Shown: positions 29,868-39,109 of the stretch, piece by piece
Layout of the letters: the number at the start of each line of letters is the position of its first letter
Numbering within the stretch: the first letter of the stretch is position 1
Assembly (NCBI GenBank): GCA_028284195.1
Contig: JANQSE010000009.1
Coordinates: forward strand, 1 to 64,000
Source: Balneola sp.
GTDB lineage: Bacteria; Bacteroidota; Rhodothermia; Balneolales; Balneolaceae
Reading direction: 5' to 3'
Length of the DNA stretch: 64,000 nucleotides
Notes under the pieces: generated by a model
The model's input: only the letters and a program-made list of their open reading frames with translations
What the model was told of the DNA's origin: nothing
Database searches by the model: none
Program-made: the position numbers and the translations under genes

Positions 29868-30968
29868 CTATCTGGATCTGGTCTTCAAAAAAGGGATAAT
29901 CTGTTCTTTCAATAAAGGAAAGATCGCTTCTTTATAACGTCTTCTTGGTGTTGTATTAAGTGTGGTAGACGTTATTATTATCACGGAATCGAGTTCGGGG
30001 ATCATAAATATATATTGACCGCCATTGCCCCAGGCAAAAAAGACGCTATATCCTCCAATTTTTTGGTTCCACCACTGGTAGCCGTACCCGTATGGATTGT
30101 ACCTGCTGTTGGTATATGTTTTAAACGAATCGAAAATCCATGCTTTAGATATGAGCTGTCGGTTATTATAAACTCCTTCATCAAGCAGCATTCTGCCAAT
30201 CTTTAGCATATAATCAGGTTTAAGGGCCATGTTATTTCCACCCATGTAATTTCCCTGCGGATCTTTATCCCAGCCGCCAACGGTTATACCTAACGGGTCA
30301 AAGAGATATTTTTCTGCGAAGGTTTTGGTATTCATTCCAGAAGCTTTAGAAATAATAACAGAAAGCAGGTGAGAGGTGCCTGTGCTATATACCATTTGTC
30401 CTCCAGTTTCGGTAACAAAATCTTGGTTGAGAGCATATTCAACCCAATTGTCACTAATCACCCAGGCTCCGTAATTTTCTGAACTCGTAGATCGCAATCC
30501 TGCCTGCATTGTCAACAAATGTTTAACGGTAATGCTTTCTTTTAATGAATCGGGGTTCCGGTGAAAGTAATCTGGGAAATAAGTTTTAATTGGCTCATTA
30601 ATGGAAGGAACAAAACCCTCTTCGATTGCAATACCCATAAGTAAGCCAATAATACTTTTAGAAGCGGATTTAATGTTAAAAGCCTGATTGATATTTCTGC
30701 CTTTATAGGGTTTCCGGATCAGCACTTTACTATTTTGAGAAACAATGAGTGTTCTTAAGGTGGTGATATTCCCCGCCTGTTTTATAATGTTTGAAATAAG
30801 AACAGAGTCAGGTTGTTGAGCTCGTAATAATCCGGATGAAAGACAGAACAAAAGGAGAAAAATGAACCTTAGAATAGTTTTAGCTCGTCGAACTCTTGAA
30901 TTTAAAAGTAACCGGTATTTGATTTTTCTGCGGAGTTCCAATATGATAGAGTTCCCATTCTGAATCAT
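29868..30968 (-). CDS. Serine hydrolase, class C beta-lactamase-like
   Basis: IKSASKSIIGLLMG (SxxK), VYSTGTSHLLS, YGYGYQWW. Real start probably downstream of 30968 at a non-ATG codon near ...KTILRFIFLLLFCLSSG. Confidence 0.85.
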   Translation of the reverse strand: MIQNGNSIILELRRKIKYRLLLNSRVRRAKTILRFIFLLLFCLSSGLLRAQQPDSVLISNIIKQAGNITTLRTLIVSQNSKVLIRKPYKGRNINQAFNIKSASKSIIGLLMGIAIEEGFVPSINEPIKTYFPDYFHRNPDSLKESITVKHLLTMQAGLRSTSSENYGAWVISDNWVEYALNQDFVTETGGQMVYSTGTSHLLSVIISKASGMNTKTFAEKYLFDPLGITVGGWDKDPQGNYMGGNNMALKPDYMLKIGRMLLDEGVYNNRQLISKAWIFDSFKTYTNSRYNPYGYGYQWWNQKIGGYSVFFAWGNGGQYIFMIPELDSVIIITSTTLNTTPRRRYKEAIFPLLKEQIIPFLKTRSR

Positions 30969-31146
30969 AATTAAGGATACGGTCTCTCAAAATATTTACC
31001 AAGTCTTCTGAGCTCCCGTTTTCAGAATGCCAGTCAAAGGTTTCCACTCTGAATTTGAGGTTTCTTTTTTCGCCATTAACCCGGATATCCAGATTAGCGA
31101 CTTTTTTTACATTAGGGATGGTGAATTGGACGCGTACATTTTGCAT
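30880..31146 (-). CDS. Hypothetical small protein in the ABC transporter operon
   Basis: ORF MQNVRVQFTIPNVKKVANLDIRVNG... starts just after the ATPase gene and overlaps the upstream extension of the next ORF. Confidence 0.55.
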   Translation of the reverse strand: MQNVRVQFTIPNVKKVANLDIRVNGEKRNLKFRVETFDWHSENGSSEDLVNILRDRILNYDSEWELYHIGTPQKNQIPVTFKFKSSTS

Positions 31147-31148
31147 GA

Positions 31149-31832
31149 TTATTTCTCGCATGGGTTATTTTTGGTAATGGCTCCATCCTGAAGATTGATA
31201 ATCCGTTTTCCGTATGATGCCATTTCATCAGAATGGGTTACCTGAATGATGGTAACTCCATCTTCTTCATTCAGTCTTTGAAATATCTCCATGATCTCCC
31301 TGCTTTGATCGGAATGTAGATTTCCGGTCGGTTCATCTGCCAGGATAAGTTTGGGGCTGCCAATTAAAGCGCGGGCTACACCCACAAGCTGTTGCTGGCC
31401 GCCGGATAGTTGGTTTGGAAACAGATCTTTTTTTGCCACCATGCTAAATCTATCCAGGATATCTGCCACCATGCTTTTTCTTTGTGCACCTTTAACTTTT
31501 CGGTAAAGGAGAGGCATTTCGATGTTCTCGTAAACCGTAAGCTCATCAATCAAATGATATGCCTGGAACACAAATCCAATATATGATTTATGATACTCTG
31601 ATTTTTGCTTTTCGCTGAGATTATGAACCGGTTCATCAAAGAAATAGTATTCTCCTTCATCTGCATCATCAAGGAAACCTATAATGTTTAGCAGGGTGGA
31701 TTTTCCTGCTCCACTCGGCCCCATAATACTTGCAAAATCTCCTTCCTCAATATCCAGGTCGATTCCTTTTAGTATAAAGTTTCTTTGTAGTTTTTTGTCG
31801 ATATAACGATCTATGTCTCTTAGTTTTATCAT
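31149..31832 (-). CDS. ABC transporter ATP-binding protein (MacB/LolD type)
   Basis: Walker [10 protein letters not shown], signature [15 protein letters not shown], Walker [12 protein letters not shown]. Confidence 0.95.
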   Translation of the reverse strand: MIKLRDIDRYIDKKLQRNFILKGIDLDIEEGDFASIMGPSGAGKSTLLNIIGFLDDADEGEYYFFDEPVHNLSEKQKSEYHKSYIGFVFQAYHLIDELTVYENIEMPLLYRKVKGAQRKSMVADILDRFSMVAKKDLFPNQLSGGQQQLVGVARALIGSPKLILADEPTGNLHSDQSREIMEIFQRLNEEDGVTIIQVTHSDEMASYGKRIINLQDGAITKNNPCEK

Positions 31833-31836
31833 ATGT

Positions 31837-34218
31837 TTATTCGCTTTTAAGACTGTCCACAGGGTTGGTAAGTGCGGCTTTAACAGATTGCCAGCTCACG
31901 GTCATAAGGGTAGCAATCAGAGCCAGCAGAGCAGTGTAAATGAATACCGCAACACCAATGTTGATTTGGTAGGCAAAGTTTTGGAGCCATTCATTCATCA
32001 CATACCATGCCAAAGGGCTCCCAATTACAAAGCCAATCCCTACAAGTTTCAAAAAATCGGATGAAAGCAAAGCTACTATACTTGCTACCGAAGCTCCCAA
32101 CACTTTTCGAATTCCTATTTCCTTAGCACGTTTTTCTATGAGAAAAGAAGAGAGCCCTACCAATCCAAGGCAGGCAATGAAAATGGCAAGCCCGGAGAAC
32201 AAAGAGAGTAAGTTCCGTGTTTCTATTTCGGATTTATATAGTGCATCCAGTTGCTGATCCATAAACAGGAATTCAAAAGGACGATGAGGAGCTATTTCTT
32301 CCCATACATTTTCTAAGGCATTTAGTGTGCCCTGAATATTAGAGGGATTTACCTTGACTAAAAGATGGTTGTGCATGTTTTTGTTCATGAACAATGCCAA
32401 TGGCTCCACTTGTTCTTTTAGAGAAGCAAAATTGAAATCTTTGATTACACCTACTATTTCGCCTTCACGATTACCTAACACATTGAATTTTTTGCCAATG
32501 GCTTCTTTCGGAGTCCATCCATATGCGCTGACCAGTGTTTCGTTTAATAAATAAACATATCCTTGTTCGTAAGAATAATTTGGGTTAGAAGGGAATCCAT
32601 TTCCGGAAATCAGGTCAATATTTAACGTATTAATCAAATCTCTGTCTGCAGCTCCCGCATTAATTAGAATTCGTTGAGTACCTGGCATATGCTCGGATTG
32701 ATATCCGCCAAAAACTTTGCCCGGGATGTTCGACATATACGTTGCGTTTATAACGCCAGGTTGCCTGAGAATCTCAGATTTTAGAAGCTCTCTTTTTGGA
32801 TTCAGGTCTCTGTCGTTTGTAGGAAGCACAATAACTTCCTCTTTATCAAAACCGAGAGACTTGTTTAGTACAAAGTCAGTTTGCATGTAAATAACAGCAG
32901 TGCCAATAATCAAGAAAGTAGAAATAGTAAATTGGAACGCAACCAATCCTTTTCTCAGAAAATCCCCGGAGCTTTTTTTATTTAAAAGTCCTTTTAAAAC
33001 CTGAACCGGATTGTATGATGAGAGGAGTAAAGCAGGGTAACTGCCGGCGAATAGTGTAGTAACCAGCGTGATACCAATAAGCAGGTACATAACATTTAGA
33101 TCGGTAAGAATATTAAACTCTATGTTTTGCCCCATCAGGTTAAAGAAGGCATCTTTACATACTTCAACAAGAATTACCGCTATTGCAATAGAGATTAAAG
33201 TGAGGATAATGGATTCTCCATAAAACTGTTTAACCAGTTGAGATTTTACAGCTCCTAATGCCTTTCTGATACCTACTTCAGCACCTCTGCGGGCTGAACG
33301 GGCTGTAGCAAGGTTTATATAGTTTATAATGCCAATTATTAGAATCAGAAATGCCAGAAGGGAAAACCCGTATACCTGTTGTATATTCCCCATAACTGCG
33401 ACATCTGAATCAGAGTCGCTTTGTAAGTAAATGTCCTTTAATGGAGTAAAAGAAAGGGTAAAATCACGCTCTTCGGGCAAATTAGTATCCAGAAATTCAT
33501 TAACTCTGGCTTGTAACATCTCTTTAGAACTTTTAGGATTTAAAAGAAGGTAAGTGAAAAAGTTCGCCGACTGAAGTTCAGTATCTGAGAGTTGAGACCA
33601 GTTGCTGCGGGTGTTAAGGGAAGCCAGATAATCGAAACTGAAATGAGAATTAGAAGGAGTGTTTTGCACAACGCCTGTAATATTGAAATCGATAGCCTGT
33701 GAAAAAATGCGGGCATTTATGGTTTTACCAATCACATCTAACGAGCCAAATAACTGGATGGCTTTCGACTCAGTTAATACAATAGACCGGGGATTTATCA
33801 GAGCAGTTTTTGAGTTTCCGGCAATAAGTTGAAATGAAAAAATGTCGAAGAAACTTGAGTCGGCATATAAGAAACTCTCTTCCTGGAATTTTTTATTTTC
33901 GATGCTGATGATGACAGGATTGTACCTGGTTGGATCGTACAACCTAATCCAGCGTTCTATATCAGAGGTGACAGAATTAATAGTGGGTGCAATCATAGAG
34001 GGAGTAACTGCGCTTTTTCGATCTTCAGTAATTAACTCTACCCGGACAATACGGTCAGCATTTTCATGAAAGCCATCATAACTGAGCTGATGTTTTACAA
34101 AAATGAGTATGAGCAGGCACAGCCCAATCCCAATGGAAAGCCCGGAAATATTTATAAACGAATATCCCTTATGTTTTTTGAGGTTTCGCAGCGCAATCTT
34201 GATGTAGTTTTTTAGCAT
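31837..34218 (-). CDS. ABC transporter permease (MacB_PCD/FtsX), paralog 1
   Basis: LKNYIKIALRNLKKHKGYSFINISGLSIG; KEIGIRKVLGASVASI; C-terminal AALTNPVDSLKSE. Confidence 0.93.
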   Translation of the reverse strand: MLKNYIKIALRNLKKHKGYSFINISGLSIGIGLCLLILIFVKHQLSYDGFHENADRIVRVELITEDRKSAVTPSMIAPTINSVTSDIERWIRLYDPTRYNPVIISIENKKFQEESFLYADSSFFDIFSFQLIAGNSKTALINPRSIVLTESKAIQLFGSLDVIGKTINARIFSQAIDFNITGVVQNTPSNSHFSFDYLASLNTRSNWSQLSDTELQSANFFTYLLLNPKSSKEMLQARVNEFLDTNLPEERDFTLSFTPLKDIYLQSDSDSDVAVMGNIQQVYGFSLLAFLILIIGIINYINLATARSARRGAEVGIRKALGAVKSQLVKQFYGESIILTLISIAIAVILVEVCKDAFFNLMGQNIEFNILTDLNVMYLLIGITLVTTLFAGSYPALLLSSYNPVQVLKGLLNKKSSGDFLRKGLVAFQFTISTFLIIGTAVIYMQTDFVLNKSLGFDKEEVIVLPTNDRDLNPKRELLKSEILRQPGVINATYMSNIPGKVFGGYQSEHMPGTQRILINAGAADRDLINTLNIDLISGNGFPSNPNYSYEQGYVYLLNETLVSAYGWTPKEAIGKKFNVLGNREGEIVGVIKDFNFASLKEQVEPLALFMNKNMHNHLLVKVNPSNIQGTLNALENVWEEIAPHRPFEFLFMDQQLDALYKSEIETRNLLSLFSGLAIFIACLGLVGLSSFLIEKRAKEIGIRKVLGASVASIVALLSSDFLKLVGIGFVIGSPLAWYVMNEWLQNFAYQINIGVAVFIYTALLALIATLMTVSWQSVKAALTNPVDSLKSE

Positions 34219-34233
34219 GATTATTCTCTTTTT

Positions 34234-36678
34234 TTATTCGTTTCTCAGATTTTCTACTGGATTTTGAAGAGCTGCTTTTACTGATTGCCAGCTAATAGTA
34301 AAAACAGCGATAGCCAATGCTGATATACCTGCAACCAGAAATATTTCAACTCCCAAATCAATTTTATATGTGAATGCTTGTAGCCATTTATCAACAAAGT
34401 AGTAGGCGGCTGGAACTGCCAATACGAATCCGATGACAACCAATTTTATAAAGTCTTTGGTTAGCAGCTGTACGAGGTTAGCTACTGATGCGCCCATTAC
34501 TTTACGAATAGATATCTCTTTATTTCTCCTTTGAGATGCCAGAGATGCTAAACCGAACAATCCAAAACAAGCCAGCAGAATAGAAATACCAGTTGCAAGC
34601 TTCATAATCAGGTTCCAGCGTTGTTCATCCTCATACTGCCGCTGGAGAAGGTTGTTCATAAAATGGTATTCGAATACTTCGCTTGGGAAAAGGTCATTCC
34701 ATAGCAATCTTAAATCATTGATAGTTTCGGAGAAGTTTGCGTTGCTTGTTTTAACATAAATTGTTGAGGGCTCGTTATAATCCTTATTCTCGATATGTGT
34801 TATCAGCATTGGATCTATACTATTGAAAAACGATGCGTAATGAAAATCCTCAACTACAGCAAGTACTTTATATCCATCGTAAGGACCATTAAAATTTTTA
34901 CTTTTATCTTCAATGACCTTTCCCACCGGGTTTTCCCAGCCAGCATACTCAGCAAAGGTTTTATTTATAATCACGCCTTTTTTGATATCTGAAAGTTTAT
35001 CAGAAGTAAAGTTTTCCCCTTCAAATATCTTAATGCCCATAGTATTGATAAAATGTTCATCTGCAGCTTCTACTACTATGCCGTTATTAGGAAAGCCTTC
35101 AAGATTTGTGGCTGACATCATTGATGCTAATCCGCTTTCCACATACTTGCTAAAGTAGCTCGCAGAAACAGATGCATTTGAAACTGAGGTCATTAATCTA
35201 GCCTGTCTTGCAAATTCAGCAGCATTTTTCTTGAGTATATCACTGTTCTCATCTAATGAGATAGAAATAATCTGCTCAGGTTCATAACCAAGGTCTTTAG
35301 TGAGCATGTATTGGAATTGCTGCTGCATAGTTACCGTAAAAATCAGGAAGCCAATAGAAAGGCCAAACTGGATCACAATTAAGGTTTTTACGATTAAGGG
35401 AGTTTTTTGTGCTGAACGTCCTGTAGTTCCGATTCCGGATTTTTGTAATCTTGGAATAGCTAATGCAGGATAGCTTCCGGTGATTAACGTGATAAGAACT
35501 AAAAGTCCACCCAAAACTATCCAAAGCAGCGGGTCTTGAAGCAACCCAACACTTATAGGTTTTTGTATGGCTTGTTGAAAGTAAGGTACTAAGAGTTCTG
35601 AAAGTACAATACCAATTAAGAAAGCAATAAAGCAGGTAATAAATACCTCACCAAAGAATTGTTGACTGATATGCTTTTTTTCCGCTCCTGAGGTTACACG
35701 TATTCCAATTTCGTTTGCCCGATTAGCTGCCCGGCTAAGTGTGAGACTGATAAAATTTATACCAGCGATGGCAAGAATTACCAATGCAATTCCGCCAAGT
35801 ATAAAAGTGTAGAGGCGATTTCCGGTTTTAAACAGGTACCCTCCTATACCATTATTAAAATAAACCTCAGTTAAAGGTTGAAGTTTCATCACCTGTTTCA
35901 TGCGCCGGGCCATTGCTCCATAGTGAGTTTCCACGAACTGTGGGAACTTTGCTTCTAACGCCGTCTTTTCTGTTTTAGAATTAAGTAATACCCATGTTTG
36001 GAAGCTTCCTACAAACCATGATTCTCTCAATTGTTTGGCACTTTCTTCATTTTCTGTTAGAAACACCGACTCAACTGGCAGAACAATATCGAACGAAAGG
36101 CTGGAGTTTTTAGGTACTTCTTTGGCTATTCCCGAGACGGTATAATAATGTTCATTACCATTCATCCTAAGGGTTAAAACCTTACCTATTGATGAAGTAT
36201 TACCAAAAACAGATTGGGCAAAACCTTCTGAAATAACTATGCTATTTGGAGTACTTAGAACATTTTTTTTACTACCCTCTGTTAATCGAAAAGAAAACAG
36301 ATCAAAGAAATTTTCATCAGCAAAGAGAGCGGTTTGAGAAAAAAACTTTTCTTTCTCCTTATATTGTATTTCTCTTTGGGCTAACCGAACAACCGCTTTA
36401 ATTTCAGGGAAAGATGCTTTTACCTCACCTCCAAGCAGAAAGGAGTTTACCGGGCTTTTTCGAATGGTACCAGAAAATGAGTCATGCCTTTCATTATATA
36501 TTCTGAAAATGTTGTCCTTATTCTTATGGAAGTTGTTGTAAGAAAGTTCCAACCGGACAAAAAGAACAAGTAGAATGCAGCAGGCAATACCTGCTGCTAA
36601 ACCACTAATGCTTATAGCAGAATCAATTTTATTCTTAAAAAGATTACGAAGGGCAATTTTAAAATAATTTTTTAGCAT
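34234..36678 (-). CDS. ABC transporter permease (MacB_PCD/FtsX), paralog 2
   Basis: LKNYFKIALRNLFKNK; KEISIRKVMGASVANL; C-terminal AALQNPVENLRNE. Confidence 0.93.
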   Translation of the reverse strand: MLKNYFKIALRNLFKNKIDSAISISGLAAGIACCILLVLFVRLELSYNNFHKNKDNIFRIYNERHDSFSGTIRKSPVNSFLLGGEVKASFPEIKAVVRLAQREIQYKEKEKFFSQTALFADENFFDLFSFRLTEGSKKNVLSTPNSIVISEGFAQSVFGNTSSIGKVLTLRMNGNEHYYTVSGIAKEVPKNSSLSFDIVLPVESVFLTENEESAKQLRESWFVGSFQTWVLLNSKTEKTALEAKFPQFVETHYGAMARRMKQVMKLQPLTEVYFNNGIGGYLFKTGNRLYTFILGGIALVILAIAGINFISLTLSRAANRANEIGIRVTSGAEKKHISQQFFGEVFITCFIAFLIGIVLSELLVPYFQQAIQKPISVGLLQDPLLWIVLGGLLVLITLITGSYPALAIPRLQKSGIGTTGRSAQKTPLIVKTLIVIQFGLSIGFLIFTVTMQQQFQYMLTKDLGYEPEQIISISLDENSDILKKNAAEFARQARLMTSVSNASVSASYFSKYVESGLASMMSATNLEGFPNNGIVVEAADEHFINTMGIKIFEGENFTSDKLSDIKKGVIINKTFAEYAGWENPVGKVIEDKSKNFNGPYDGYKVLAVVEDFHYASFFNSIDPMLITHIENKDYNEPSTIYVKTSNANFSETINDLRLLWNDLFPSEVFEYHFMNNLLQRQYEDEQRWNLIMKLATGISILLACFGLFGLASLASQRRNKEISIRKVMGASVANLVQLLTKDFIKLVVIGFVLAVPAAYYFVDKWLQAFTYKIDLGVEIFLVAGISALAIAVFTISWQSVKAALQNPVENLRNE

Positions 36679-36684
36679 AATGCT

Positions 36685-39096
36685 CTATTCGCTTTTAAGG
36701 CTTTCAACGGGGTTGGCTAATGCGGCCTTTACACATTTATAACCAACGGTTAGTATTACTATAATGAGCGTGCCTGCCAGGGCAGTTCCAAAAATTCCAA
36801 ACCCAAGATTTATCTTGTATGCAAATTCAGCCAGCCATTGCTGCATTAAGTAGTAAGAAACAGGTGCTGCAATTGCGAAAGAGATGAGAGTTAGTACCGA
36901 AAATTCGTTCGCAAATATTTTCAGGATGTCCAAAACATCGGCACCAAGTACTTTTCGCACGCCAATTTCTTTAGTGCGTGTTGCTGCCATGTAAGAGATT
37001 AGCCCAAATAAACCCAGGCAGCCAATTAGTATGGCAACCACGGTAAAAATGTTCATGATCCGAGCTGTTTGCTGTTCGTCTTCATACATTTCAGCAATGC
37101 TGTCGTCCAGGAAGGAGTATTCGAATACAAAATCAGGGAATATCTGGTTGTAGGCTTTTTCTATGCTTGCTATAGCTTCCTGTATTCTTGAGGAGTTGAT
37201 TTTGATCCCAACCAGGTGATACCTTCTGTTTACGCTGATAACAACCGGGCTAAGTCCCTTGTGTAGAGATTGGGTGTTAAAATCTTTTACAACACCTACA
37301 ACCGGAGCTTCTCTTCTCCAAATAGATAATGGCTTACCCAGTATTTGATCATAGTTTTCATGGTAACCTAATTGCGAAGCCAGTGATTCGTTTATCAGAT
37401 ACATATTAACGGTATCAGATGGAGCCAGGCTTGTACCTGCAAGAATAGTAAGCCCATATGTATCTACAAATTCTTCATCTACATATTTTATTTGGGCATT
37501 ATTTTCTGTTCTAACGGTATCGTTAATAAATGTATAGTTGCCTCCCCATATATTGCTGTTCATAGCTCCGGTATTTGAGAAACTCATATTAAGCACAGAA
37601 CTTTCTCTGCTAAGAAGGTTTCTTAATGAATTCACGGATTGCTCGCTGTAATCAGGGATGGGTATTTCAACCAAAGCGTTTTTCTCAAAGCCTAATTCTT
37701 TGTTTAAAAAGAAATCGATTTGGGTGGCAATTACTATGGTTCCGATAATCAGTATCTGTGTAATGGTGAACTGCACAACCGTAAGGCTTCGCCGTAATGT
37801 AATGCCTTTCCCATAGCTGGAGTTGATTTTATTTCGGATAGCATCAATAGGGCTAAAACCTGATAAATGCTGAGCCGGATACCAGCCTGCAGCCAGGGTT
37901 ACTATCACAAACAAGCTTCCCAGAAAAAGTAGCATTGCCCCGTTCGAAAGAAGATTTAGTTCCGGATTAAACCCTAAAACAGGTTCAGTATATCTCAGCA
38001 AAAGTTCTGTGAACCCAACGCTAAGAACTAATGCCAAAAATGTGGTTAAAGCGGTTTCTGCTAAAAAATGGAACGTTAATTCTGCTTTGGTACCGCCCAG
38101 TGTTTTTCTCAACCCAACTTCTTTCGAACGTTTTACTGCAATTGCTGTATTTAAATTGATGAAATTAATACAAGCAGTAATCAAAAGCAGAAACCCTATA
38201 ATCCCGAGGGTAATTAAAATTCTTTTTTCCACAACACGTCCGCTGTAGGTAGAAAAACGGCTGTCGAAATGGAAGTCAGCAAGCGGTTGAAGGAAAAACT
38301 TGACTTCAGTTACTCTGTCCTCATCTGTATATTTTGCAATAAGAGGTTTAAGCTGTGCATTTATATCTTCAGGATGAACACCCCGTTCAAGTTTTAAATA
38401 AGTTTGTAATGAACTTGAATTGCTGTTCCAGCTGTCCATGGCTCTGGAGTTACCATTTCGATTTCTGGAATGAGAAGATGCTAAAAAAGTGAAGGGGAAA
38501 TCGGTAGTTTCAGGAAAGTCTTTTACCAGTCCTGTGATCTGCAGGTCGTACATACTGCCGGTATTTAAGACTAATTGTTTGCCAATTACATCAAGGCTGC
38601 CGAACATTTTTTGAGCGAAACTCTCGGTAATTACAACTGAGTTTGGAGCTACAAGGGCATTATCAGGATTGCCTGAGATCCATTGGTAGTTAAAGATGTT
38701 GAAGTAGTCTTGTTCAACGAAGGCGGCATTTTCTTCTTTAAACTTTTTTTCGAGTCTTCCTTTCGAATAAAACGTTACTACCGGATCATTGGCATTATTA
38801 TTGTCGATAATTGAAACATGCTCTATGCCCGTTACTTCGTTTTCTATAGTGCTGGCAAGGGGGTAGGGGCCGCCGCGATCGTAACCAATTTTACCTGAAG
38901 TATTGGTTTCGCGAACTACCCGGTAAATACGATCGCTATTTTCGTGCCATTTGTCGAAGCTTAGATCATACTGAATAATCAGAAAAATTATAATCGAGCA
39001 TACCATGCCCAAAGTAAGCCCGCCAACATTGATTGATGTGTGGCTTTTATTTTTTAATAAGTTTCTGAATGCAATCTTGATGTAATTTTTTAGCAT
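36685..39096 (-). CDS. ABC transporter permease (MacB_PCD/FtsX), paralog 3
   Basis: LKNYIKIAFRNLLKNKSHTSINVGGL; KEIGVRKVLGADVLDI; AALANPVESLKSE. Confidence 0.93.
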   Translation of the reverse strand: MLKNYIKIAFRNLLKNKSHTSINVGGLTLGMVCSIIIFLIIQYDLSFDKWHENSDRIYRVVRETNTSGKIGYDRGGPYPLASTIENEVTGIEHVSIIDNNNANDPVVTFYSKGRLEKKFKEENAAFVEQDYFNIFNYQWISGNPDNALVAPNSVVITESFAQKMFGSLDVIGKQLVLNTGSMYDLQITGLVKDFPETTDFPFTFLASSHSRNRNGNSRAMDSWNSNSSSLQTYLKLERGVHPEDINAQLKPLIAKYTDEDRVTEVKFFLQPLADFHFDSRFSTYSGRVVEKRILITLGIIGFLLLITACINFINLNTAIAVKRSKEVGLRKTLGGTKAELTFHFLAETALTTFLALVLSVGFTELLLRYTEPVLGFNPELNLLSNGAMLLFLGSLFVIVTLAAGWYPAQHLSGFSPIDAIRNKINSSYGKGITLRRSLTVVQFTITQILIIGTIVIATQIDFFLNKELGFEKNALVEIPIPDYSEQSVNSLRNLLSRESSVLNMSFSNTGAMNSNIWGGNYTFINDTVRTENNAQIKYVDEEFVDTYGLTILAGTSLAPSDTVNMYLINESLASQLGYHENYDQILGKPLSIWRREAPVVGVVKDFNTQSLHKGLSPVVISVNRRYHLVGIKINSSRIQEAIASIEKAYNQIFPDFVFEYSFLDDSIAEMYEDEQQTARIMNIFTVVAILIGCLGLFGLISYMAATRTKEIGVRKVLGADVLDILKIFANEFSVLTLISFAIAAPVSYYLMQQWLAEFAYKINLGFGIFGTALAGTLIIVILTVGYKCVKAALANPVESLKSE

Positions 39097-39109
39097 GATG
39101 ATTCCTCAA

